A DNA stretch of 64,000 bases from positions 98,510,501 through 98,574,500 of the forward strand of contig NC_060213.1 in the NCBI RefSeq assembly GCF_021130785.1, written 5' to 3'. This DNA is from Homalodisca vitripennis (taxonomy: Eukaryota; Arthropoda; Insecta; Hemiptera; Cicadellidae). The notes beneath the pieces are model-generated. The model searched no databases and was not told the DNA's origin. It was given only the letters and a program-made list of their open reading frames with translations. Numbering within the stretch: position 1 is the first letter of the stretch; the number at the start of each line of letters is the position of its first letter. Both the position numbers and the translations under genes were made by a program. Shown piece by piece: positions 48,070 to 59,190 of this stretch.

Positions 48070-48848
48070 TATGTAATATGTTATATTTAAATTCAAAATA
48101 ACAGTTTCCCTTTCATTAATTTATTAGCGAAGTTAAGATTTCTTATCGTTTCATTGAAGTAACCAGGAAAGTAATTTACTGCTAACGTAGTAATGGTATT
48201 AAATACATTTAGCAATTATAACTGTTGGTGAGTGATAAGTTTTAATTTACAGCCCTGTAGTCCTAAATCAAATACATAAATTTTCTCAATACTATACGGG
48301 CAACGAGAGACGAGTGTTATTTCAAGATTTATCAGTAAGAAAATGGTGAAATTAATATTCTCGGTTAGTAAACTTTCGAATTTTGTTACTAAAAACTATG
48401 AATACTATTACTAGTGAATGGTAAAGTAATTGATACTAGTTAAAGTTATTCATAACTTATGTGGCGCGATGACCATGACCTATAGAGTGAATTCTAAAAT
48501 AATGTATTGTAATGAACTAATGGCGTCTACGTATTAGGTGAGTTACAGAACAACCCTGGTAGTGCTCGGCTGACCCATAGACTATCTACATATCTGGGGT
48601 CTGATTACATGAATAAACAAGCTCTCACCTCTCCTATAGTCGGACTCTATTACTCACAGTTATGGAAATTAGACAGAATTTCCTACGAAACATATTGTAT
48701 AAGCTTACGTTTAATTGGCTACCAATGTTAGAATGATATGAACATGACGAATAACTTAATTGATCTGTGCTCTGAGGCTGATTTACTATACAATCATGTT
48801 GAATGCAATCGTCAGTAGGTGAAAACAGTGTAACGTAACTAACTCATA
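48070..48848. repeat. Dispersed repeat family alpha, copy 2
   Basis: Partner of 8405-9215. The 73-base core is at 48558-48630. Its flanks align throughout with small indels. Confidence 0.75.
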
Positions 48849-48950
48849 CCAAACGTTACATTCACAATCTTTGGCTTATGCCAATATGTTTAGCCAAATA
48901 TTGTTACGAAATAGGCCGATTAAAATAGTGTTCAATAACAACATGGATAA

Positions 48951-49446
48951 TCTATATGTATAAAAATGAATGTTTGTGTGTTTGTCCTTTATGGAATCGT
49001 AAACTATTTGACCGATCATTACGATAATTTTTATGTATATGTATTTTTCCACGAAGAAGGTTTCTATGCTATGTCTATTGATGTAACTCGCCTCCAGGTG
49101 GCGTTTGCCAAAGATAATAGTTTTCAATGCGCCTGCACATTATAAACTGCAATTACAAGACGAATATTTAATAGCCAAACACTATTTGAAGGCGCTAAGT
49201 TAAGATGTATATTTGTCTTGAAGATAAAATTCTGGTTGAACTTAAAGCTTGTGAGTGTTTTTAAACCACTTTATAATAAAACACATGTACGTGTACAATG
49301 GCTATAAAAAATATGCAGATTTTCTTGATCGTGGCAACAAAGCAAACTCTACATCGGCGTTGAAAATATAATTTACTTGAGCCAGAAGTGCACATACACG
49401 GGTAAAACGCTTACGAAAAGCGTGCGAAGCCGCGGGAAACAGCTAG
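48951..49446 (+). mobile_element. Non-autonomous Helitron-like element, 496 bp
   Basis: It begins TCTATATGTATAAAAATGAA, a common 5' start of insect Helitrons (5' TC), and ends GAAGCCGCGGGAAACAGCTAG (3' CTAG). The base before it is A and the base after is T, the usual Helitron target. A hairpin, ACGCTT/AAGCGT at about 49406-49421, lies upstream of the 3' end. There is no Rep/helicase coding. Its 3' 100 bases align with the minus-strand copy at 58745-58850. Confidence 0.75.
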
Positions 49447-50173
49447 TTAAATATAAAAACAGCATAAATCATATTTATTTATTGTAACTCACTTTGTAAA
49501 CAAAAGATCATCTCATCTTGATGTAGCGTTATACTGAATTCGCAAATGATGAAAAGTAAATATTAAAGACTTAGCAGTTTCTCTCAAAGGACTTTCTTAC
49601 AAACAGTTTGAAGTTATACGGACGTAAGCACCAACTAAATTTGATTAAAAAATTATATAATAATTTATATGTGTATAAAACTAAACAAATACATTATAAT
49701 TTTCTCGCTGCAGTAGTAGGAACAAGTAAACAACAAGAAGAGTGGATGGGAGGACACGGAGAAGAAAAAGTGTGTTGTGGGGATGCTGCAGTGAAACACT
49801 TAAGGTAATCGTCATATTAATTTACAGATTTTTAGTTTGTATGTACGTTTAAATAATTATAATTACAATTATTTTGATTAACATTATTATTATGTATCGA
49901 AAAAAATACATATAGTAGAACATATAAACATAAAGAAACATAATGAAAACAATTAATAAGTAACGAATCTTAAATATATCTATTAATAACTTATATTATA
50001 TACAGTAGGCAGTAGTCGATTCAATAAATTAATGAAAGAAATAATCTCTATATTTTTCCAGGTTGAGATCTTAATTAGAGTTTATAAATATAAATACAAA
50101 TGCAAAAACCAAATCAAAATCATCAGGATTTAAAGTCTATTAAACAGTAACTACATTTTCTAAAACTTGCAAT
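49447..50173. other. Spacer without recognised genes
   Basis: The frame at 49608-49808 has no family motif. AT-rich. Confidence 0.4.
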
Positions 50174-50330
50174 AAATCAAATTCAAATTCAAATTACTGT
50201 ATTTGTATCATATATACAAAAGGGCGAATTTAGGGCCATAAGGCCCTGTCTTACAATTAACCCTAACACACAACTAAAACTCAACAAAACATACAAAACT
50301 AAGATGGGATTTTCCATTTATGTTACTTTA
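50174..50330 (-). mobile_element. 3' end of another LINE, tail (TTTGAA)n
   Basis: Read on the minus strand it has a stem, AGGGCC/GGCCCT (50232-50247), then a CGCCCTTTTGTAT block and a TTTGAA repeat tail (50174-50196). This is typical of CR1- or Jockey-group 3' UTR ends. No coding part was recognised upstream. Confidence 0.5.
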
Positions 50331-50815
50331 AAACATTATACATATTGATAGAAATAAATAATTATTAGCAGAACATTTTTAATATAAACCATTAAATACA
50401 ATAAGTATATTTTTGGGCTGTTTATTATCACTCATGCATTCAGTCTGTCAGCTTAAGACTAGCAATGTACGGGCTCATGGCCGAAACATACGGATTAATA
50501 GCGAAGGCAAAACCGACCCAGTCTATCAAAAGCCTTTAAAGGAACTGCAGAAGAGTTCCACAAACGTCATGCAGAAACTCTAAATTATTAATTGAACACA
50601 GCTGTTGTATGTTGACAACTTCGCAACGTTGGCCAACCATTGTGGGTGTTCCTCAAGCCCTCTTCTAGAGCACTAAAGTCAAAATTGTTTACAAAACATT
50701 TTTGAAACCCAGTTTTTAGAATAGACAATGCGAAATTAGAATCTTAAAAATTATTAGATCTTAAAAATTTTGCACTAACTTTTTACATAGTAAATATTTT
50801 TCCTTTTCTGCATTA
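50331..50815. other. Spacer without recognised content
   Basis: It may include more of the LINE 3' UTR at 50331-50450; no motif allows a boundary. Confidence 0.3.
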
Positions 50816-50890
50816 TATTACCAAGGACCCGAGAGGGGCGTATTGAGATCGTGTAGTTGTCCGTTCGTCTGTGCGATAACGCTCCTTTAA
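50816..50890. repeat. Older dispersed repeat interrupted by piggyBac (left part)
   Basis: ACCCGAGAGGGGCGTATTG followed by GTTGTCCGTTCGTCTGTGCG is a typical start of an insect dispersed repeat. The continuation after the piggyBac (53796-53995, with GAGGCTTGGAAATTGGTATA and TTTCCTATTGGTTCAAG) is the phrase expected next in this kind of repeat. Confidence 0.45.
50887..50890. repeat. TTAA target site, left end of piggyBac
   Basis: TTAA directly precedes the degenerate terminal repeat ACACTTTACTGCATGA. Confidence 0.7.
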
Positions 50891-51278
50891 ACACTTTACT
50901 GCATGATTTTTATGTAATTGCTAAAATAAATACCATGTGGTCCTTATATAATCTGTTTAGCAAAAAAAAAAAATAGTAAAAAATCTTTTTTTCAATTTTA
51001 ACATGCTTTTTTAATGTTTTTTGCTGTTGGCTCAGATATGGCGCCTCATGCAATTAAAGGAGAGAAGTCCAACTTCAGTAGAGCCATATATGTACCATTA
51101 TGCATTTGACTAATAGTAATAAAATTGTACAAATGGCAGTAATAATAGTCCAGTTTGTTATTAAAAAAGTTTTAATTGACAAATATAAGATGTGTTGACA
51201 AAAGATGACTAAATTATATAAAATTAAAGACCTAATTAAAAGTTTACTTATTGTTATTGAATTAAATGCAATGAGAAA

Positions 51279-53242
51279 TCAACTCTGATGAACTCTATCA
51301 TGTGTATTTACATGGTGTGGAATTTGTAAAAAACAGTTGTTGTCCTTATTGAGGCACAAAGTTAGATTGCACTTAGAACACTTCACAAAGCTTCTACTCT
51401 GGCAGTTAGGCAATTTGCACCTCAACCTAGAGTCACTCCAGATAGGCCAGTGCCCTGTCTCGTCTTTTCTTACATCTTTTGGAGGAATGGCAGAAACATG
51501 TGGCATTTTAGCTTTAGATTGGAAAGCCACATCCAACTCAGTGCTTGGTCTTCCTCGTTTTAGAGGTTGTTTTGCACGTAGTTTACACATTGTCAATGCC
51601 ACTGATTCCCTAAACTCTGCCAATGGCAGAGTGACTTTGCCTTTTTCTTTGCAGACTCTTTGGTACAGCAACCAGCTGTTACACATCGTTACGTCCAGTA
51701 GGTGATAAAAAAGTCTCATGTACCACTTTCTTGTTTTCATTCGTATTTTGTACCGCCCAAGGATGGAGTTGATTTTGTCAACTCCTCCCATGTGTTGGTT
51801 ATAGGTGTTAACTACTTGTGGACAGTTTATTTTCTTTGATGCTTCTTGTTTTTTTGCAGTACCTTCCAACCTTGTCCTGTTTACCAATCCCCACAAAGGA
51901 GGACAGTAGAGTGACACACTTGTTGTCTTGCCAGGCAACAAGTGACAGTTCAAAATCTTCAACTTTTGCACATTTTTCAGTTGAAAATCCGCGTTCTTTT
52001 GCTTGAAATTCTGAAGGTGAAGGCAGGTTGTTTCCTGGAGCTCTATCCCTCCTGACGGTTCCAAGTGCATGAACATTCCTTTTAGCCAGATGAACAACAA
52101 GTGGTACAGTAGTATAAAAGTTGTCCATGTAAAGCTGGTGATTTTGCGGTGAAATGCATCGTGACAGGCGAACTACTACATTGGCGCATGACCCGAGATC
52201 TGGTTCACCTGGAAGTCTTCGACTTTCGTCATTTTCTTGGCCCGTGTAAATTTCAAAATTGTAGGCAAAACCGCTGACCCCACTTAAAACATAAACTTTG
52301 TACTCCCACTTGTGTGGTTTTTTAGGTAGATATTGTCTAAGGTAGTTTTTGGCCTTTGTAGCACACATTTGCTCATCAACGCAAAGCATTTGCTCGAGAG
52401 CGACTGACTTAAATTTTTGATTGTAGCCCCTCAACAAGAGGTCTTAATTTGTAAAGGCGATCATGCCCTGGCTCACTCCTAGGAATTGCTTTTAGGTTGT
52501 CACTAAAATGGATAGCGCTCCTTATAAATTCAAATTTATTTATCCCCATGGTTTCAATAACAGCAGAATTCCCAATCGACTCTTTCCAGTAGCTTCGAAC
52601 GTTTGACAGTCTCACTATTGACATCATTATTACTATTCCTAAAAACTTTTGCAGTTCAAGAAAAGTGATGTTCTTTGTGATGTTAGGGTCTTTTTGAGTT
52701 AAAAATAAGTTTGAGTCTTGAACAATATTTTTCAATAACTTATCACCAAAGAAATATTTTTAAAAAGCATATGGAGTTTCTAGGTCCATAATTTCTTGAG
52801 ACAGCTTCTCATTTGCTTTGTCAAACGGCATTTTTTTAGGTAAAAATACTTGCATCATTCCCGGCTTATTCTTTTCTTTCACAGGTTTTTGTTTAGGTTT
52901 TGTTCCACTGTATTTTTTTTAGTTTGACTAGCACATTTTTTCATACAAAGATTAGGCTTTTTAGGTTTGGTCTTCATACAAGGATTACTAGATGTACCAG
53001 ACGTACCTGGCTGTGGACTTGGAGGAGGGATATTTTCATCTTCATCGCTCGATGAATCAGTAACTTGCGAAGGATCCAGTTTAGCATAAACAGGTTGTAT
53101 TTTTTCTTGGCGTTCTCCTGTCGTCTTCATCACTGCTTACCTCAAAGTCTGGATCAGCGTCCACATCGTCCAAGTCTTCACTACAGTCAGATAAGGGTAG
53201 CAACGCATCAAGAATATCCTCAGTATTCAAAAACTCGTCCAT
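51279..53242 (-). pseudogene. piggyBac-family transposase, frameshifted
   Basis: It would cut and rejoin DNA at TTAA. The likely start is the ATG at 53242, opening an acidic N-terminus (MDEFLNTEDILDALL), which continues in a second frame from about 53110 (SSSDEDENIPPP). The core starts about 52750 (FFGDKLLKNIVQDSNLFLT) and runs through FLGIVIMMSIVRL (52735-52409). The catalytic Asp residues are all present: CVDEQM (about 52380) and LYMDNFYTT (about 52130) in one frame, and HMGGVDKIN (about 51790) in the last. The Cys-rich C-terminal domain (CKLPNCQSRSFVKCSKC ... C ... H ... H) ends at 51279. Frame changes lie near 53110, 52880-52740, 52420 and 51830. About 650 codons in all, close to the family length. 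Confidence 0.9.
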
Positions 53243-53408
53243 ATCTAAAAAAAGAAGAAAACACTTAGTTTAACTTGAAAAACTAATGTTACTAACATTT
53301 GTTTTATATTAAGACAAATAAGAAACTTTTTTAATATTAATGACTTAAGTGCATAATGGCACAAATATGATCCAATCAAAAATTGGTCAGTTTTAAGCCT
53401 ATTGCATG

Positions 53409-53428
53409 ATGGTCCATATATGGACCAT
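53409..53428. other. Perfect 20-bp palindrome in the piggyBac 5' region
   Basis: ATGGTCCATATATGGACCAT is its own reverse complement. A related half-matching sequence lies at the opposite side of the transposase frame (51084-51098). Possible transposase-binding or transcription-factor site; inferred. Confidence 0.5.
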
Positions 53429-53795
53429 TTGAAAAATAAACATTTATAAACGTAAGAAAACAGCAATATAACTTTAAATAGGTTCAATATGATCTACATA
53501 CCTCATAGAAGGTGAATATGTTGGTCTTTTTCATCAAAACTCACAATGAACTTGTTTTTCGCACTTAAGAATCAGGCATTTATAGGTTAAGTTCACATTA
53601 GGAGTGTCACCATGTGCTGAGTGGAAGGAAGCAACGTTGCTGCAACCTAGTGGCAAAGTCTGAAAGCTCTGAACTCAGCTGGTAGTGCCAGATGTGGAAT
53701 GTCATGCATTCAAGACTTTAAAAGACATTTTTGAACACAAAAAAAAAAAAATAATAAGTGGATGGTTCATATAAGGTCAACGATGCAGTAAAGGG

Positions 53796-53799
53796 TTAA
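53796..53799. repeat. TTAA target site, right end of piggyBac
   Basis: TTAA directly follows the terminal AAAGGG (minus-strand CCCTTT). Confidence 0.75.
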
Positions 53800-53995
53800 A
53801 TTTGAACCTGCTACTAATACTCCTCTTGTTAAAACGAAGAATTTATGAAAATAGTAAATAACAGTACGTCCGCCTGAGTGATAACTATTAATAGGAAAGG
53901 TATAGAGGCTTGGAAATTGGTATATACTTTCCTATTGGTTCAAGAAACAACTCTATAGATCTTGGAATTAAAAGGTCAAATGTATGTCTGACCAT
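53796..53995. repeat. Older dispersed repeat interrupted by piggyBac (right part)
   Basis: Continuation of 50816-50890; see there. Noncoding. Confidence 0.4.
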
Positions 53996-55109
53996 CTGTC
54001 TTATAGTTTGATTGAAAATTCATTCGTTATGTTCATATGTTAATGTCGTGCCATTCGATTATATCTGCAATAAAGGGTAATCTTCGTATGGATGGTATAA
54101 GATCATCCAATATTAACTTGTAGCCCAATATTACCAAAATAATGTTAATAATGTTAATTAACCAAAATATATCGTATGGTCCAATTAGACACTTGAGCTG
54201 GTTGTATTATATATCGCACCACGTCTCTCGTTCATGTAAATTGTAAAGCTCAAGTCTGTTTAGATTTTGTATTGATAGATTTATGAGCTGTTTTATACCC
54301 ACTCTAGGATAGCCTAAATTTATACCACAACATCTTACATTAATTAAATAACATTCTTTTTCATAGGGTTCTCCAACAGTTATTTTAATTAATTAAAAAT
54401 CAGTTAAATTATAATTGTATTCAGCGAGCACTCATAATATGGCAATGATTTATCTAAAGGTCGGTTTTAGTGTAACTAATAGAGTGACAAAAACATCAGA
54501 CTAACAAATACTAAGATTGATAATTTACTGGGCAGTAATACATTTCTTATGTAGATTTGAACTCATAAAGTAAAGCATAAATCAATTCATGCTATTTCTT
54601 TGGTTATTTACGAATGTAGGCTAAATAATCATAGTCCTAAACTTTATTTAACATTTTTTAATTCATGTCTCTACACATATTAATGGTTAATAATTGAATT
54701 TAACTAGGATTTATTTAAATAAGCACTCATCGTTGCCGAATATTTCTCACAATGAGCAGTTTGTAACGCTATATATTTTTACTGAATAAGACTTTCAAAT
54801 GATACAAGAAGACACCCCTGTCCTCTTCACAGGGCAACTCAAACTCGTTACGATCTCTTTCTTCAGCTTAAAGAATTTGGTAGGCCTCACGTCCATCTTC
54901 TGATTTGTTTCTAAAATTGTGTTGCCTGTTTCGAGTTTGTTTCTGCAGTCATCACAGACACAAATCACTCGAATTGTTCGTGGCGTTAGTCTAGTACCGT
55001 TGCTCTATATTTCTGAATAATCTAAAATGATATCAATAGGATAAAGGATATTCTAGTTAAGAAAAAAGTCTTGAGGTGTGGGTAAAAAAAGTCTTGATGC
55101 ATCTCGGTG
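53996..55109. other. AT-rich stretch without recognised genes
   Basis: A GC-richer patch at 54800-55015 has short open stretches on the minus strand but no family motif. Nothing else recognised. Confidence 0.4.
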
Positions 55110-55230
55110 ATGGAAATGTAATGTTGGCTTCTGGAAGGGTAATAAATAAATAAAACTCTTTTTCTCTCATTACCTCAGCGATAATTCCTTACTTATTGTC
55201 TTTTTAATTATATCTTGTTAAGTTAAATTT
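55110..55230. repeat. Dispersed repeat family epsilon, copy 2
   Basis: Partner of 36940-37050. The conserved block is ACCTCAGCGATAATTCC. Confidence 0.55.
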
Positions 55231-56039
55231 ATTATGTAAGCTATAATTTTATTTTGGTACTAAACGAACATTTTCAGCAAATCTTGAGATCAATGCATCG
55301 CATCAAGTTACTTTTTAAACATAATATACATTAAATACACAGACAGTATTTTCAAAATTACTAAAACGCCAATATACATTTGAAAGCTTAGCGTTTTATG
55401 GTCGTTTTTTAGATTGCTATTTGAAATTTCTGTAATACAGCGTTATAAAAGTTAAACTTATATAAGGCAAGGTCAATATGAATTTAGGAAACACGAATAT
55501 TTAGAATATAAAATCTTAATTTTAATTTTCACTCAAAGCCAGATTATTGGATTTATTTCGGATTCTCAGCAATCTTTCAACAAGATTAACCATCATTAGG
55601 AGGCCAGGTGCAACAAGTTTTAATTGGTCGCTTTCGTTTATTAAGAGCTTCTCTACGAACAGAAAAATGATTTTAATTTAAAACTAATATAAGTCTGATT
55701 GATAATCGAAATAGTCTTGACTTAAATAGAATTGTGTATAAACGAAAAAAACTACAATTGTATTTAGTATAGTAAAATACAAAGTCGTGAATGCTACAAA
55801 GGATACCTTATTGACATTGAAATATTTGGACAAATTGCTCATAGCTCACGATTGTAAACAAACAGGTTGACCGTTCTTTTAATTAGTGTTTGTAAGCAAT
55901 TACTTTAATTGTGATTGATTCAAGGTCTTTTCAATTTGGCGAAGTACGGGTTCTCTGCAGTTTGTGTGAAGTCGAAAGAGTTTACACGTTTACGTAATCA
56001 GTCACACGTGTTAACCGATGTAAAAGTGCTTGGTAATGG
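55231..56039. other. Spacer without recognised content
   Basis: AT-rich; nothing recognised. Confidence 0.4.
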
Positions 56040-56420
56040 AATGAAAATTTGTGTAAAAACTCCGAGTTGGGAGTTTAACAATTCCTGAATTTGAACAAAA
56101 GTTTTATAAAATTGAAATTTCTAATGATGCAATCCGCTTAGTTTCCATAGAGTAAAATAAAACGTAAGTCTTACTATCTCTAGTTAATTTAAATTTTGCA
56201 CATGTGAGCTCCAAGTTGGGAGGCTTATTAGTTCATAAGTTTACTTGAAAAAAACTAAACTGAGAACAACTGTTAGTGGTATTACGATCTAATTTTATTA
56301 GAAAACAAGCAATTAACAGTCCAGAAAAATTCGGGAATCGATATGCTTAGTGAAGAATTTGGAATTTCATTCTAATAACTTATGTAACTCTGAGTTGGGA
56401 AAGGAATCCTTTAAATTTTA
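56040..56420. repeat. Diverged tandem repeat, three units of about 150-180 bp
   Basis: The motif ACTCCGAGTTGGGAG (56060), GCTCCAAGTTGGGAG (56209) and ACTCTGAGTTGGGA (56388) recurs at intervals of about 149 and 179 bases. Only the motif and short flanks are recognisable. Confidence 0.45.
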
Positions 56421-57885
56421 CAGTTTTTTTTTATTTTTATAATATAATTTCTTTAAATTTTTTTAAATATTGGTGGACTTCACTGATCGAGAAGGAGCAA
56501 ATATGAGCTTATGTCCATGATAGAACTGTTAATAAATTATCACAAGAATGAAATAAAATATACTGTCCTACACATTTTTTGTTTAAAGTTCATTGATAGT
56601 TTTTAATAAAACTTAAAAGAATAAAAAAGCAAAAAAATGTTTGATGGCATATTATTTCGTAATACTAGAACCCATGACGCCCTAAGAACTCTGTAGAATT
56701 GTATAACTCTCATAATAATGGTTTTTTATTGCCATTTGGGGATGGGGAAGGAAGAGAGTTCAATAGTATCTGCACATTCACTCACAATTAGTGTCTCAAA
56801 ACTGCGAAGGAAATGTTCATAGAAAGGTGGAGCTTTGGACAAGTCTTATTCTCTACTTTGCCTGACCTACAGTCTAGGAGACTGTCTAAGTCTAAGAGTC
56901 AATTTAATTGTACATAGATATGACTTCCCTCTAAGAAGCTGATCGTCAGCCACGTTAGTTTTGGTGTAGATTAAAAATGGGGGGAGGATTCAAAAGGGCT
57001 AAAAATGTAAATGCATGATTTCGTCACACAGTAAATCATTCCCTGGATAATACACATAAAACTGATCGTTATGGACATAAATAATACTTATATTACAATC
57101 GAGTATCTAGATTAAGGGACAGAAAAATCGCCACTTTAAGAGTCTTTATTTAGGTTAGCTAGTGTGTGAAGCTAAACAATATAATCCTAAAAAATACGAT
57201 TATTTGTTTTTAACCATATTGGTACCCTGCATTTTTGACCTCGTGCATAGCTGACGATTTATTTCTGTCTCAGGGAATATTTCTCTACTGATTTAAAGAA
57301 AAATAGTTTGTGTACGTATGCAATGCAAATTGTACACTTCGCTCTGCAAGCAACCGTTTTCCTCTTTGCTGTAACTAGAAATGTGTTCTCGTAAAGGGCG
57401 CCTTGTTATCTGGAAAGGATAGGTCCAGTTTTCTCTTGTAATTGTTCACTATATTCAGAATAGTTCGTGTAAAAACACTACTATTGAGAGAATGAGATTT
57501 TATCTAATGTTTGAAGCGAAATAATCCCCTGAGAGATAGTCAGCTGAGCTAATTTATTGCTAGTCAAATCATTTGATTCTGCTCGAATGATGACAAAGTT
57601 GTAATTTAAAAAATGCGAAAAATTAAATCTTTTGTTATAAATACGATTTTATTAAAAATTTTATTAACAAGACTATTGAAGCAGACAATATCTAATGTTA
57701 GAGCTGATTATTTTGTATTGACTAACAAATCTCAAATTTTTGTACATATTCATTATAACCGAAATGCCTCACGTGGATTAAATACAACAATAACCAAAGC
57801 TTTTTACTGAATAAACTAATGTGCAAATACATCAAGTATACTGTTAATATGCTTTATAAAACTATGTTACAAATGGTTTATAAAA
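56421..57885. other. AT-rich stretch without recognised genes
   Basis: The frame at 57613-57810 has no motif. No structured repeat recognised. Confidence 0.45.
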
Positions 57886-57945
57886 CTAGTATATACACGC
57901 GGCTACGCCCTCGATTTGTATTCCATGTATTTGTTTGAACAGCTC
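57886..57945 (-). mobile_element. Candidate Helitron 3' end
   Basis: On the minus strand the sequence reads GAGGGCGTAGCCGCGTGTAT and ends in CTAG at 57889-57886, followed by T. This is the pattern of the 3' end of insect Helitrons (GCGAAGCCGCGGG...CTAG). The rest of the element was not delimited. Confidence 0.45.
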
Positions 57946-58744
57946 CTGCGATTTGAAAACATAAAACTATTTTATATCAATTCCAAAGTCGAGGTCGATA
58001 GCTTAGTTAGTGCAAGCACTTTGTGGTGCTATAATACAATACAGTACTATTATGTTTTAAAATATAATTAGTCACATATCAAGCATCTGGCACCCATTTT
58101 CCAGTCTTAATGATTCAGAGGACACAAGTTAAGCAAACTTACGAGTAATTCTTATTTCAGGTTTGGACTTAATGCGATCGTTAGTTCCCTTGAATTGATA
58201 TCATAGAGGGAATTGTTTGTTGAATCCAGCTAACGCCCAGTCCAACCGTTTTTAGTTCTTCAGCTACTGTAAATATGCCATCTCACGATGTCGAAGGAAA
58301 CCAACTTCAATACAATACCTTACAGCAGTATTGCTGTAAATGTATTCAAGCAATACATTTCAAAATCAGTTTATTAATGAAAATTCAGAATACATTATTA
58401 GTTTTGCCTTGTTGCCACGATGTTTTATTAAGAGGTGTTTTTTAAATTGTTATGTCTTTACTCTATATATCTAAACATATTAAACATTTTAGTTAAATTA
58501 AGCATAATATGATCGTGCTGTTGATTAGCGGGCTCTTTCAATTCATATTCCACAGTTTAAGATATTAAGATTATATTTTTTGCTGCTTAAGCGACTCCAA
58601 TATTGGATTATTGGAATAAGAATAAGCCAATACTCATCCCATAGTTCCTGAGAATATCCGTGTAACATTTCAGTACAATTAGCTTTATTAGTTTGTGCAT
58701 GAAAGCAAAACAAAAAAACAAAGGTACTTTTGCATAATATTATT
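57946..58744. other. Spacer without recognised genes
   Basis: May include more Helitron body. Otherwise AT-rich with nothing recognised. Confidence 0.35.
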
Positions 58745-59190
58745 AGTAGTTACCCGCGGCTTTGCACAAAATTTCGTAAGATTTCCCTGTATGAGAACAC
58801 CTGTTTCGAGTAAATAATATTTTTGACGCCAATGTTGATTCAATTGAATTTTAAATTTAGCTCCAGTTCACCTTCCTTTTATTGCAGAATATGGTATCTG
58901 ACGCTGCCACAGATTTGACTCCTAGAATCTGGAGTAATTTTCGTCTAAAGAGATCCAAAGAAAGTCATCGACGAAGAAGCTCAAAACGAAACCTCAATTA
59001 TGTACCTTCTCAATGAGACAATGAGACTACCACTTCACATAATTATAGGTGTCTCTGATCTCGAAACGATGCAAACGTTTGGTAGTCGACAAAATGTGGT
59101 AGTCGTTTTTGACCACTGCTGGTTTGAGTTAATTATATATCCAACGCCAATGTAGATTTTTTGTTTTATCATGATTAAGAAAATGCGTCA
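58745..59190 (-). mobile_element. Helitron-like copy with two 3' halves around the CTCCAGTTCACC repeat
   Basis: On the minus strand, 58850-58745 aligns with the last 100 bases of the 49-kb Helitron (CATTGGCGTC, then TATTATTTACTCGA, then GCAAAGCCGCGGGTAAC), though the final CTAG is decayed to CTAC/TA. A second block at 59190-59110 (CATTGGCGTTGGATATATAA) aligns to the same part of that Helitron. Between them lies the repeat also seen at 9.6 and 15.3 kb. Either the repeat is internal to a related Helitron family or two copies are nested. Confidence 0.55.

Larger units (their letters stand above)
50891..53795 (-). mobile_element. piggyBac (PGBD-like) DNA transposon, about 2.9 kb
   Basis: The right end on the minus strand reads CCCTTTACTGCATCGTTGAC. 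The left end on the plus strand reads ACACTTTACTGCATGA. Both share CTTTACTGCAT and are flanked by TTAA. Inside both ends a second motif recurs in inverted orientation: GGTCCTTATATAA at 50939 and GACCTTATATGAA on the minus strand near 53776. Just outside the coding part, related motifs CCATATATGTACCAT (51084-51098) and the palindrome at 53409-53428 form another pair. The single transposase frame is broken. Confidence 0.85.

Noticed and set aside
54800..55015. Possible host exon on the minus strand
   Set aside because: Short open stretches with no family motif and no convincing splice pair.
57985..58035. Possible tRNA-like stretch (GATAGCTTAGTTAGTGC)
   Set aside because: A-box resemblance only; no B box downstream and no fold.
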